From Grifola frondosa (taxonomy: Eukaryota; Basidiomycota; Agaricomycetes; Polyporales; Grifolaceae): a stretch of 64,000 nt of DNA. This document shows, piece by piece, positions 46,866 to 58,363 of the stretch. A program made the position numbers and the translations under genes. How positions within the stretch are numbered: position 1 is the stretch's first letter; each line of letters starts with the position of its first letter. Location: assembly GCA_001683735.1 (NCBI GenBank), contig LUGG01000004.1, forward strand, positions 1,054,001 through 1,118,000, read 5' to 3'. The notes under the pieces are model-generated. The model ran no database searches and was not told the DNA's origin. It saw only the letters and a program-made list of their open reading frames with translations.

Positions 46866-47772
46866 GGCGGGAGTCCGGACCCTGGTCGAAGCCTCCGTCG
46901 TGCGTCGACCGACGCCGCCACCTCCGGAAGCCGTTTTGAGGATAGAAGGAAGTTGAAAATGAGAGGATTTTGGTGCAAGACACACCGAAACCGACTCGAA
47001 CAGCGGGCACGCCTTACGGAGACAGTCTCAATCAACGAGGACGCGCAGTTGTAATCGAACTCCGCTCGAAGTTTCAAATCTCCGCTCAACGTCGTGGCGT
47101 CCGGCTTGTGCTTACTAATATTTATTGTTTTGCCCCGATTGTTAACTATCTAAATCGTTGACTGCAGGAGGGATACTAGTGTTTCGGAACCATCTACGTA
47201 CTCTCGAGTTGCACATTGATGCGCAAAATCAACCTCGTACTATAATGCAAGACATTACCTACTCAAGTTACCACTGTGATCACTTATTCACACCAAGTCT
47301 CGGGGATCTCCGAGACTCCGAGAGCATGGTGTGAAGCACCGAAACTTGCGAACACTGGTAGATCTCCAAAGACTGGTGATATCTTGAAAGTAGGAAGCTT
47401 AGTTCATTATAGTTTATATTCATTTATATCTGTTGTTAGAATACAATGTTAACATCAGTGAATTCAGTGTGATGTGAAAGCGCTCGTCGCGTGGAGTTGT
47501 CACAACTTGAACTGAGACGGGCACTGAAGTACTGAAGCCTTGGACAATCGCTACTCCAACAACCAACGGTTTACATACATATAGTTCGACAGCTCACCCA
47601 ACGGCTAACGGAGTGTCGCAGGCCAGGTGAGAAATCCTTTTCTACGCGTACTACGTAACAATGATCCCAATAGCTATCATGGACCCTGTTCATCGCACAG
47701 AAGCCATCAACATCAGTCCAATCCATACCGTAGGGATGTCTTTGGCAGCGCCATAACCTTCCTCGAAGCACC
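46866..47772. other. Intergenic region
   Basis: About 900 bp between the NOT1 start and the chorismate-lyase-like start. AT-rich in its middle (47400-47460), with no recognised gene, RNA or repeat. Confidence 0.5.
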
Positions 47773-48411
47773 ATGGCACAAGCAGCCCGCGACGTATACA
47801 CGGGCACCTCAACCAGCGTTGAGGTCAGTCCTGCACACGCGCCCCGCACGCCGCAAACTCACACCATCCACCACAAAGATAGACTGCCCCCCAGATGTAA
47901 TTGGGGTTGAGCGAATCATGCTCGCCGCGCAGGGCGACCTGCAACGACTTCTCAGGTGAGCCATTACCCGCCTGTCTGTCGAACCGCGCTGACCCTCCAC
48001 AGCGCCTTCTTCGCGCGCCCCATCACGATCGAGCGCATCTACGCGCACACCTCCGAGCACGACCACGCCGCGTCGCCCGCGCGCCCCATCACGCAGACGC
48101 GCCAGGTGCACCTGACATGCGCGGCGCGTGTCGTCTGCGTCGCGACCTCGCGCGTCACGCTCGGCTCCCCCGCCGCGGCGCGCCTCTTCCTCGACGAGCA
48201 GTTCGCCATCGGCCAGCTCTTCCGCCAACTCGGCCGCGCGCCCGAGTTCGCGCTCCGGAGCGTCGGCACGCGCGTCGCGGACGGGCTCAGGGAGCTGCGC
48301 CGCGACTACGTGTTGTCCACCGCGGAGGTCCAGTGTGAGATCTCAGAAGTCTTCCCCGATCGGGATATGTTCGTGCTTGGCGAGGCGTGGTTGGGAGAGT
48401 CGGACAATTGA
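47773..48411 (+). CDS. Chorismate-lyase/UTRA-fold-like protein
   Basis: About 180 residues after removing introns at about 47824-47878 and 47955-48001. It starts MAQAARDVYTGTSTSVE; then IDCPPDVIGVERIMLAAQGD, LQRLLSAFFARPITIERIY, RQVHLTCAARVVCVATSRVT, LFLDEQFAIGQLFRQLGRAP, VADGLRELRRDYVLSTAEV and CEISEVFPDRDMFVLGE. The order (R...hydrophobic strand, A.S.V, IGQLFR.L, R.Y.L, CEISEVFP) follows UbiC chorismate lyase, whose TELFLP carries the active-site Glu; here the equivalent would be the Glu of EVFP. The family assignment is from remembered pattern only. If true it would make 4-hydroxybenzoate, but a binding-only role is equally possible. Strong GC3 bias supports coding. Confidence 0.7.
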
Positions 48412-49051
48412 GTGAGTTCGTGCTAGAAGTGATGCATTGATGGCGCTCCCCGCAGATTGCATAGATCATAACTGCGGAATCTAGATATAGATAATGTGTG
48501 CAAGAATACTTATTAGTGAACCAGGGACTTTGGCGGTGGTGTAGATGGCCTCCAGCTGCCGCTTGTAGGTCCTTCTGTTCAAGAATACATTCGCGTAATT
48601 TGCGTTGGACGTCCACAATCTACGATCGGGATCCAACGTTCTTGTACCACGGTGGCTGTCCTAGTATAACATAGATGGTTATCGATTAACCCAGGAAGCC
48701 ATCCTGACAGGGCCGTCGAAACTTTCGATGCCCTAAGAGTTTCGCGCCCGTCAGCGAAACTGACATGATCGTGCATGTAAGATGTTCATGATAGAATTAT
48801 TTGGGACTGTGTTGCACTAGGAAAGTACATGAATACGAATGTAGAGGCTAAAGCGACGCAGCACCCTCTGTTGTACAAAACCCACAGCTGCAATAGACGA
48901 CGACACTTCAACAACAGCAAAACTACCCTGATTAAAACGAACAAAAACTCGAAACAACACTGCAAAATACCCAGGGAACCCGCTAATCAAACACCAACAA
49001 ATTAAACGCAGCGCGAGACCTCCGCTCCACCTCATGCGACGCGGAACAAGA
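48412..49051. other. Convergent intergenic region
   Basis: About 640 bp between the chorismate-lyase-like stop and the amylase stop. 3' UTRs presumed; nothing else seen. Confidence 0.5.
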
Positions 49052-51354
49052 TTAAAAAGCGATGCTGAGGAAGCCACCACACACGGACATCATGACCGCA
49101 ACTACTAGTGCAGACACAGTACTCGACGGTCGCCTCAGCTCGCCAAACGCAGCCGAGACGACTGCGCCCTGCGCGGTGTTAGGCGCCTCCACCTCAGCGG
49201 ACTGTCCGCATATCCCAGAGCCGAAGAGCGCTGTATTGGGAATGAGGATGACGGGCACGCCGCCCTTGGAATACTCCACTTCAACGGTGCCGTTGCTGCC
49301 AACAGCATATTGCTTGCAGGTCAGGATGCTGTGAGAAAGACAAATGAGCAGAACCGAAAGGGACCAAAGGCCGGCACACGTACTCGACGGTGGACAGACT
49401 GCTTTCGAACGGGGTATAGACTGCAATGCTGACGTTCTGGGGCTGAAAAAAAAAGTCAGCACGTCTGCGTGATGATGAGCACGAAAATGTGTTAGCTTAC
49501 CGGAGAGCCAATGTTCGTCAAGATGGTGATGACATCGCCCTTCATGAATGCGATGCCCTCCTTGGATTCCGTCAAGACGTCGATCGAGGATGTGAGCCAG
49601 TTCGATGTGCCGTTAACGAGGAAGTTCCGTAGCTGATTCAGTTTCTGAATCAATTCATAAGTCGTCGTGTTGGCGTAACCCGATGGCCACAAGGGCTCAC
49701 GATTCCACTGGATAGAGGTAAGTATATGCATAAGCTTACGAGCTAAAGCATACTGCGTACCGGGTCAGAATTTCCATGCATTCCCTGCTCTTGACCGTAG
49801 TACACGATAGGAATACTATGTTGCATTCAGCGTCGAGCGTGTCACGATTGAATGAGCTGCTCTCACCCGTCCGACATGAAGTTGAAAATCATGGCATTCC
49901 ACAAACTCTGCGGATCCACGGAGATGTTCGCCCACCGGGGTACGTCCTGGTCTTCCAGGAAGTTGCCGAGCAAGCCGGGGTCCTAGAAGAATTATGGGCA
50001 GAGTCAGCAAAACAATAATCCGGAGACAAGTATACGCTACCTTGAACTCCTTCTTGAGCTGGGATATCATGTCGGTGAGGGCGCTCATATTCTGAGGACC
50101 TGGAATAGAGAAAGCGTCGACCAGCGCGTTGTACATAGGGTAGTTGAGAATAGAGTCCAGCGCTTGAGGTCCTTGGTATTCAGCAGCCTGACTGAACCGA
50201 ACAGATCAGTGATCATTGCTCCCAGCGGTTACTTAAAGACAAACCTGGGATCGCCGTCGAAGACTTCACCGATACAGAAAACTCCAGCTGCAGCGCAGAA
50301 CGTTGGCCAGAAATTGGTGTTCACGTGCCTGAGCAAAAATATATGTGAGCCGCTTCAATCAGTCGGATGCACTCCGTGAAAATATACTTCGCAGCTATTG
50401 AAAGAAAAATCCTGTTAGCAATTAAAGCAATACGGGAGCTGAGCAACACACCATCGATACGCAGGCCATCAATGTTGAATGTGCTGACAAGAGTGGAAAT
50501 CCAGCTGTTATATGCAGACACGACGGTGGGGTCCTGGGTATTGACGTCGGGAAGTGTCACATTGGTATCTCCAAGCCAACAGTTTTGTTCGCTTGTGGTA
50601 TTACCCCATTGGATGGGGCAATACGGGTGGTATTGTGACTAGGAAAAATCGTAAGACAACGGTCAACAGATGTGTTTGAGGACACGGTAATGAGCAAACC
50701 TGGTCCTTGAACATGAAGGTCGATAGATCGGGAGTGGTAGAGAGCGCCATGACGTTGTTAACGACGACGTCGACCATGAGGTACCTAGAAAAAATTAAGC
50801 ACTTGTATGCGCCTCGGTTAAATTAAAAAACGACGTACATGCCACGGCGGTGGACCTCGTCAGAGAGTGCCTTGAGGTCGCTGGCAGTGCCGAAGCGGTC
50901 GTTCAGTTTGGTGGCATCGGCAATCCAATAACCGTGGTAGGCGTCGCCGTAGGGGGTGCGAGGACCTTCGTAGTTCTGGGAGACAGGACTAATCCAGACT
51001 AAAGTGGGAGTAGAATGACGCTGATTCAAGACATAAAGAAGTCTGAGCGAAACGTGTCAGGACGCACTGGCGGTGAACCCTGCATTCTGGATGTAGTCAA
51101 GGTTATCCTTGATGGTGTTCCAGGTGCCACCACAGAAAGTCTGTTGACCGGGATCACAGGCAGTGAGATCTGCACCAGCGGGGAGGGCGTAACGGTCGGT
51201 GATAATCCTGCGGAGGTGGATGAGATCAACGGATGGATGGAGGGATTTTTGCGACGCACTGGTATATAGAGCGACCTCTCCATTGGTCTGCAGTGGCGGC
51301 GAATGCAGAGCGGAGGAGGGCGAGAGAGCACAAGAAATTAACGAAGAGGTACAT
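49052..51354 (-). CDS. GPI-anchored alpha-amylase, GH13
   Basis: Fungal alpha-amylase hydrolysing alpha-1,4-glucans. Starts MYLFVNFLCSLALLRSAFA (signal peptide), then DQWRGRSIYQIITDRYALPA, FCGGTWNTIKDNLDYIQNAG, WISPVSQNYEGPRTPYGDAY and HGYW. The four GH13 motifs are DVVVNNVM, GLRIDAAKH (nucleophile Asp), GEVFDGDP (acid/base Glu) and FLEDQDVPRW (third Asp). Later come SDGIPIVYYGQEQGMHGNSD and EGIAFMKGDVITILTNIG. There is no starch-binding module; instead a Ser/Ala stretch and a hydrophobic C-terminus (SALVVAVMMSVCGGFLSIAF) predict a GPI anchor, so the enzyme is probably wall- or membrane-bound. About 8-10 introns; two (about 50460-50405 and 50396-50340) split the GLRID/AKH and AKH/V sequence. 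Confidence 0.94.
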
Positions 51355-52311
51355 GATATCAGACTAATTTTCGAAGAGGGGTACGTTGAACATGAAATGG
51401 CGGGACCGGGTTCGAGAATCACGAAAGAGTGAGGAATGTAAAGAAAGTGAGTTCAGCGGAGAGCTGATGGTATGGCGAGCAGAAGCTCGCAAGAAAGACC
51501 TGGAGGGAGTGGGTGAGGTCGCGTGGTGAGCAACGAGGAGAGGACAGGCTGACCTTGGAAGTATGGAGGCTGTTTGGGTCTAGTTTGTAACGTCTTCTTT
51601 GTAGCATTACGTCCCAGTCCGCGCCCCGTCCCGCGTCGGCCATGCCCACGCCTCTCACCCAGCCTGAGCCACTGCGAGCTCGCCAGGCGCAACCATTCCC
51701 CTTCCTATTTCTGCCGATCGAACTTCCCCGCAACTGGCTCTCCTTCCCCACATGCTAAACCCGCGCTGCACATCGCCACTCGTCGCCTCCCTCGTACTTC
51801 CCTGCATCCACGTTCACTTAGATCCGACCTTTGCCTGTGCTCGAATCTCTTTTGACGAGTTCTTGGCGTCTTCCCGCCGCCGACGTCTTCCCCGTCCCGG
51901 ACCATGGCTTTACGCGCTCCGGCTATTCCCATTACACTTTCCTGGAGAGTCGAGACACGAACATACATGTTCGTCCAGGTCCCTGGCTTTGCGTATCCAA
52001 CAGTCCTCTGGGACAGATGAAAAAAAAAACTCTAGGTTGATGATGGGTCCGTCTTCTTGTAGCCTTTCCGGCTGACAGCGCAATTCGGACTCTTTCCTGC
52101 TTGGCAGTCGCGATGTGTTGCGCGTGTCACATGGACTATTGAATTGATCGCGTGACTCGTGCGCCAAAGTTCATCCCGCGGACTTTCGTGGCGGCCTCGA
52201 TCGCATTAATCCGCTACAGTCGTCCTCCATATCCCTCATTGAGCCAGAACTTTCCTAGGCCTGTTCCCAGTTCCATCCGGTCGCTTCATACTCTCAGTTG
52301 TACGGCGGGAC
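51355..52311. promoter_or_regulatory. Divergent promoter region, amylase / TMA7
   Basis: About 960 bp between divergent ATGs. Open frames here show no homology. Purine/pyrimidine-rich segments and an A9 run at 52020-52028 are visible. No convincing TATA or operator identified. Confidence 0.4.
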
Positions 52312-52745
52312 ATGTCCGGCAGACAAGGTGGTAAAGCCAAGCCTCTCAAGGTAATTTCGACATGAACGACTTTGCGTAAACTTCGCATTCGATTTCTTTA
52401 ACGATCGCCATTGCATACAGGCTCCTAAGAAAGAGAAGAAGGACTTAGATGAAGAGGACGTTGCTTTCAAAGAGAGGAAGAAGCAGGAGGAAGCTGCTCT
52501 GAAGGCTGCTCGTGATAAAGGTGTGTTATCCTTCTTCGCGATCCTGCAATCCTGGTGGTCTAATGTGCCTCGCAGCTACGAAGGGTGAGCTATAATTTCT
52601 TTCACTCGAATCGTAGCCACGAGATGCTATCGCTCTGCTATAGGTGGTGCGCCCGGTGGCGGTATTAAGAAGTAAGTCTCCACTTGTCTACGTCGATGTT
52701 CGAATCGATTAACAATGACACTCTCAAAGGTCGGGCAAGAAGTGA
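52312..52745 (+). CDS. TMA7: Translation machinery-associated protein 7
   Basis: Small ribosome-associated protein (human CCDC72/TMA7). Five exons give MSGRQGGKAKPLKAPKKEKK followed by DLDEEDVAFKERKKQEEAAL and the tail GGAPGGGIKKSGKK, about 63 residues, matching the family end to end. Exon 3 (52576-52584) is 9 nt long and supplies the ATKG junction. Introns: 52351-52420, 52521-52575, 52585-52643 and 52673-52730. No frame damage. Too small and too spliced to be visible as one open frame. Confidence 0.93.
52576..52584 (+). other. 9-nt microexon of TMA7
   Basis: CTACGAAGG between CTCGCAG and GTGAGC. It joins GATAAAG to GTGGTGCG as DK-ATKG-GAP. Skipping it would keep frame but lose three residues, so alternative inclusion is possible. 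Confidence 0.8.
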
Positions 52746-53129
52746 AGGTACCATCGATGTTGTCGTCTGATTGATCCAGATATCCACACTATCGATTCTC
52801 GACATACTATGTTGTATGCACCACTGCACCTGGTCCACCGCAAGCATGTCGGTACTTAGCCAGTGTAGAGGATGCTGAAATCTTGTGTACCCGAAGGTTT
52901 GATGTAATGATAGCCAGTTTCTCGATCTAAACGCATCAGCGTGTGTTCAGCTGGCAGCAAATTCCGCACTTCAAAGATTTGGACCCATGGTTTGCTGGTA
53001 TTTTCATCGCACTATCTTACACCGTCCACGATCAACGTGAACCTCCCAGCCAGATGTACAACCCCATCAGACCCTCCGATAACCTGAAAACCACCACCAC
53101 GCAAGGATCCCAAACACGCCGCTCCCAAA
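52746..53129. other. Intergenic region
   Basis: About 380 bp of TMA7 3' flank. No feature seen. Confidence 0.45.
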
Positions 53130-53540
53130 TCACCGCACACCAACAGCGACAGGTCTCGGCGGCAGCAACACAGCAGTAACATCGAACGGCACCGGAATCG
53201 TGCCCGAATGGTCCCAGGGCCCACGCACATGCTCAGACGACCGCCTCGCACTTCCACTTCCACCTCCGCTCGCACTCGACCACGCCGACGTCGGCGAGCT
53301 CGCGCCGCTGTTCACGAAGTCCAGAGGGCCAGTCGGGATCATCAGCGCGGGCAGCTGCGTGTGCGCCATGCGCGGCTCGGGCGTGCCTGCGCGCGATCGG
53401 GGCAGGGGGCCTTCGGGGATTTTGGCGGCGGCGTAGAAGGCGGGGAGAGGGACGGCGGGGAGGGTGTGTTTGGGCATGCCGCGGGCCGGGAGTGGTCCTG
53501 AGACGAGGCGCAGGGGGGTCGGTGGCGAGCGGCGGGTCAT
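53130..53540 (-). CDS. Hypothetical Pro/Arg-rich protein
   Basis: 136-codon frame starting MTRRSPPTPLRLVSGPLPAR. I recognise no family. The segment PLPAFYAAAKIPEGPLPRSR and then TQLPALMIPTGPLDFVNSGA looks protein-like and third positions are GC-rich as in neighbouring genes. The rest is low-complexity Ser/Gly/Pro. The true 3' end may be spliced near WDHSG. It lies on the left flank of the hAT element, whose target site is 418 bp upstream of this ATG, so its promoter may have been changed by the insertion. Confidence 0.45.
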   Translation of the reverse strand: MTRRSPPTPLRLVSGPLPARGMPKHTLPAVPLPAFYAAAKIPEGPLPRSRAGTPEPRMAHTQLPALMIPTGPLDFVNSGASSPTSAWSSASGGGSGSARRSSEHVRGPWDHSGTIPVPFDVTAVLLPPRPVAVGVR

Positions 53541-53950
53541 GCTGCAGTGGGACGAAGGGAAGGCGCGGATAGTGGATGCGGCTCTGAGAGCTGAAATGCC
53601 TGGTGAGTCGTCGTTCGTGAGATGTCGTGGTCAGAGTGGATGGATTCGAGACTAACGTGTGGACCTGACACAAAATCGTGATGCGGCTGATGCGCGAGCT
53701 GGAAAAAGGGAGAGAAAAGAAAAGGACAGCAATCGGGTCCACCGAAAGTCTGTATGGGGAAATGAAAGAAAGTGAATCCTGGCGAGAACAGCGACGAGGG
53801 CTTTATCAACCTGGTCACCAGAGATATATTATCTCACGCGCTCTGCGGTTACATAAGCGCCTTAGGCTCGACAACGGAATCAGAAGAACTCGTCGAACTC
53901 ACCACGCAAGCGAAAGCCTCCGGGCGCGATAAATAGCGCGAACGAAGTCA

Positions 53951-53958
53951 GAACGAAC
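53951..53958. repeat. Left 8-bp target-site duplication of hAT element
   Basis: GAACGAAC immediately left of the terminal inverted repeat; the identical octamer follows the right end at 58381-58388. An 8-bp duplication is diagnostic of hAT-type insertion. Confidence 0.9.
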
Positions 53959-53975
53959 TAGTGTTCGGTGAAAAA
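53959..53975. repeat. Left terminal inverted repeat
   Basis: TAGTGTTCGGTGAAAAA, exact inverse of 58364-58380. A further hairpin (CCGTGTT-TCT-AACACGG, 53979-53995) follows directly. Confidence 0.92.
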
Positions 53976-54000
53976 GCGCCGTGTTTCTAACACGGACTTT

Positions 54001-54038
54001 TTAACGTGTTTTTAACGTTTTTTAACGCGTATTTAACG
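54001..54038. repeat. Phased subterminal TTAACG motifs
   Basis: TTAACG at 54001, 54012, 54022 and 54033, spacings 11, 10 and 11 bp, each preceded by a T-run. The right end has looser relatives (TTAACGG, TTTACG, TTTAACA read inward). Subterminal repeats are the usual transposase binding sites of hAT elements. Confidence 0.7.
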
Positions 54039-54338
54039 TGACCTCCAAAATACACCGTCAAAAAGGTCAAAAACTATGGTCACGTGGTCGGCACGACGCC
54101 CACCGGCATTCGCGACGTCGGACGCGACCATGTTGGCAATCACGGAATTCTAGTTCTAGGATAATTATTCTGAAAGAGTGGCGCGCCTTGGTCTGAGCTG
54201 CCGGAAACATGGCCACGGTTCACGCGGAAATGGTATTAACCGCAGCTTTTTGCCTTGTAAGCCGGTCCCTCAGCTCCTTCACTGTGCGGACTTGCCGCGC
54301 TCGAATCCTTTCACTGCACTGAAGTTATTGCCCTCAGT

Positions 54339-57300
54339 ATGCCCTCCAATTCTGGTTTCTTTGTGGCCAGAGATTGGATAGGGATCGGAAAATCATTCGA
54401 CACTGCACCCGACTTCGTACAACAAGCCTTTCGAGACTGCCTTGCAATTCCCAGCAGTTTACATTCCATTCTGCTCCCTGCACGATCCTGTCCGGTCTCG
54501 ACCCTAATCTCCACCTCCCTCCCACATGCTGCCGAACATTCACCATCCAATCTCAATTTTTACTTCGCCCCCACACCCAGCAATCCGCAGCTCGGAGCGC
54601 TGCGAACACGGCCTATTCCTCCATCTGGCATTGTCGACAGTCTCCTTGCCATTGCTGGGGACCAATGGATGCAGGGCAACAATGCTATATGCTATGCCCA
54701 TCTTGAATCAGACGGTGTCCCGATACCACTGTGGGTACTCTCGTTCTGGGCCGGCGTGCATCACCTACGTCAGGATGTCCTTTATTGGTCCGCTGCCAAT
54801 CAGTGGGTCTCCAATCGACGCATTGGTGATCCCACGGCGCCGCTCAGGATTGCTGCTGAACATGCCGCCATTCTATTTCACCATCTGCAATGGGCAAATG
54901 AGCTACACAGCTTCGAGGGAAGACCTGCTGTCCGGGAGCTCACGACGTTCCTATCTCGTAACTGGCTCCATTCGACTCACCTTTGCCTGATGCTCGAACT
55001 TCTGCAGCATGACCTGGAGAGCACTGCGGCCGGGCATGGAGACAGCGTGCGGAATACATTCTTTTCACAGAAGCTAGAATCGTGCTACCGGGCATGCTGC
55101 GCGCAGACCATGGCACCCACACAACTTCCGTCCTGGATCAATGACGTCGGCAACAAGCTGTCCTCAGGTTCTCAGTCAGCACTCGGTCTCGTCTTCAATA
55201 TCAACAATGTCCACTGGGTTGCCGTTGTCGTCGATTTCGTCAACCGGCGGATTTTATACAGTGATCCTAAGGGCGACCCACCGCCGCAGAACATACTTGC
55301 GACCTTGACGTGGTGGGCATCATTCTACAACAGTGATCTGCCAGCTGCCGACTTTGTCCTCGACACACTTCCTTGCACTCTCCAGGGGCCGGACGACCAC
55401 TATTCATGTGGATTACTTGCTGTTAATTCGCTTCAGCATTACTTCTTGCCACAAAAATATCCTCTCATTCCAATTTCGGATGTTGACCTCGCTCGGATGC
55501 ATACAATGATGGCAATAGTGCACGCCGAAGAAGATGACGTACGTTTCATTTTGAATATCTGATTATTAACACGATGACTAACATCTTCATCAGGTTATAT
55601 CATATCAGAGTTTGCTAGGGAATAGCTCATCTCTTGACGCTGCGTCACCTGAGACGACGCTGCCGTCTAGCCCGCCTCTCGACACCACGTCGTCTGAGAA
55701 CAACGAGACGACACCGTCCTCCATTCCACACCTGAAACGTCTGCGGCCTTCGGAAAATGTCTCAACTGAGAATTGCGACACGACACCGCCCTCGTCCTCG
55801 ACGCCGGACATTGCGACTGATGCTGATGCTACGTGGGATCGGATTTTTGCCCAGACAATGGCTCCGAGAAAACGTGTCAAGAAGGCTAAAAAGGACAAAT
55901 TGACACAAAATCCGAAACCGAAACCGAAACTGACTAAGGTACATTATGTCTTGCTCTTTCAAGCAATGCATATTATCTGATGTGTTTATTCTTAGGTCCC
56001 CGGACCAAGCAGTCTGTCGTGTTTCGAATCTCTGCTGCCAAAGACTCAGCGCGACCACGACTTGGACTCAGACAGCAACTCGGACAGCGAGGAGTACGAC
56101 ACCAAAGTGAAGACTGGCCGTCCGCGCGACGCTGTGATCGAGCAGCTCATTTGTCAGGCACCACGCAAGAAAGGCCAGAAGCAACGACGCCATCAATGCG
56201 TTGGCCCTGGCTGTGAATGGAGTTTGGCCGGACGTGCTGCTCCGCGAGTACTGGAGCATAGCACGAGGTGTCGTTACCTGCCGCCTCATCTCAAGGCTCT
56301 TGCATGCCAGACGAGTCAATCTCTGTTGCTAGGTGCGAAGCTTGAGAAGCTCAATCAGGCTGCTGCAGCGATGGGACCAGAACCCACTACAGTGGTGCCC
56401 ACAGTTCCCCGCTACCATCGTCGATCTCCGCATCTGCACCAAAAGATCTCACTCGTCCTGCAAGTTCACTCACGTTCTACTTTGGCGACGAAGGACGAAA
56501 ACAACTCAAGCTCCGATTGGACCATGCAATCCTCAAATTTCTTTGTGTTCACGGCATTGCTCCGCATGTGGTTGACTCCCTGGAATGGAAGGAAATCTAC
56601 GAGATTGCAAATAGTCGCTACCACCCAGTATCAAGTACAACACTTGCCGATGCACAGATTCCTCAAGAGGCAGAATATGTGCGCAGTATTCAGGTGAAGT
56701 ACTTGTGCACAAAAATCAATTTGACAATCTCGTATGATGGAGGAGCTCTCAGATCCCGCCAACCATTCTACACTGTTCACGTGTCAACAGCTGAGCGAGA
56801 GATCTTTTTTGTCAAAGGACACCCAGGGAAGGGTGAGTCTCACACTGCGGAATGGATCAAGAAATTACTCCTTGAGGTATGTTGAGCCCCAGACTCCAAC
56901 TTTGCTCACGCTTACTAACGGGCATCTGATACATAGGTGATCGATTCCATTGGGCGCACGCGGTTCTCTGGTGTGACCTCCGATAGCACTGGAAACACCA
57001 AGGCATGCCGACGTCTGCTCTGCGCCATGATCCCAACCATCATCAATCTTCCTGACCCCGTACATCACACCGCGCTCACCATCAAAGACATCTGCCAGCT
57101 TGAGTTCTTTTCTCCTATTATTGCGGAGCTACGCAAGTGTCTCACGTTCTTCAGCCATTCTGATGATGCGACCAACAAGCTCGCGAAGGTTCGTGGATTG
57201 CTCGGCATAGGTCGAGGTCTCGAACGCATCGGCAAGACGCGATTTGCCACTATCGTTCACGCAGCAGTTGCTATGCGGAGATGTCTGCCAGCATTGCGTG

Positions 57301-58156
57301 AAGCATGTACCAACCATGAGCTTGACCTCGATGTGAGTATTTCTCATTCACACTGTAAACCTGGTGATTTGAAGATGCGCTTCCAGTCACAATTCCGTGC
57401 GTACGCTGCTGGTTATTACCCATTCTCCGTCCCTCTCGCGGACAACGAGACAGTGTTGCAGTGGTGGCAGAACTTGGAAAAGACTTCACACGCAGACATT
57501 CTCGCAGTATGTTCTCGTTACTTCTCAATATTCATAGCTTACTTCTCAGTGTCAGATCCTCGCTGTTAAACTATTCTCGGTGGTACCGAACTCCATGGCC
57601 GCGAACGTACTGCGTCAACGTTTACGTGGATCAATCGAGCGCTACGCAATCGTCAAAATCTCGAAACTGTTGTGTCACAGACTCAGATTCGACAGTATTA
57701 TCGCACCGCATCAAAGGTATGACATTGTATATTTTAATTCTATTCTATTAACCATAGTATACCTTGTAGGCCCGCTCGCATTCGAACCCCTTGCCAACCG
57801 TTCGATTTTGCGATATCGACAGTACGCTACTAGCTGACACGGCGACCAGCGCACACGCACAGCGCGTTGCTCCACGTGTAAAAGCTGTGGAGCCTGTGGA
57901 TGATGACGACATGGACAGTGATGATGAGGGCGCGTGGCTCGATGACAAACCGACGAAGTTTACTAGGAGTGAGAGTTTTACACTGGGTAGCGACGTTAAC
58001 CTGCAGGACACAAGGTTGTTGGAGCTTCTTGCGAGTGATGTCGCTTCGGGCGACAAATCCGAGTCAATTGAACATGCCATTCAAGACTTGCAAGATATTG
58101 GGGAGAATGGGGGGAAGGATGACACAGACTGGGGAGAATGGGATTTCAGTGTGTAG
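54339..58156 (+). CDS. Ulp1-like protease / BED zinc finger / hAT transposase fusion
   Basis: Spliced product of about 1,150 residues starting MPSNSGFFVARDWIGIGKSF. Residues about 270-400 form an Ulp1/C48-like protease: NVHWVAVVVD (His), YSDPKGDP (Asp), LPCTLQGPDD (Gln) and HYSCGLLAVNSLQHY (Cys). In-frame introns at about 55539-55592 and 55939-55996 join this to a Ser/Thr-rich acidic linker and a basic segment (APRKRVKKAKKDK). A BED-like finger follows (HQCVGPGCEW...RVLEHSTRCRYLP), then a DUF659/hAT core (RTRFSGVTSDSTGNTKACRR, ILAVKLFSVVPNSMA) and a hAT C-terminal motif (ERTASTFTWINRALRN). The acidic tail ends DDTDWGEWDFSV. Two single-base losses break the frame, at about 56370-56420 and about 57600. 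Other introns include 56878-56936, about 57508-57555 and 57717-57768. Confidence 0.85.
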
Positions 58157-58363
58157 TATGTTGGAAATCAAAATTTCGAATGTGTCCGACAACATTGTGC
58201 TTCATTTCGGAATGTTTTCTCGTATGTTGAATTCTGAGGTCTTGCAGGCCGGCAGGTGACGGATTTTGATCACGTGGCCTATGTTAAAAACGTAAAAAAC
58301 GTATGTTACGGGCGGCGGGTCCCGAGGGACTTTTTAACTGACCGTTAAAAACGGCCGTCCGAG

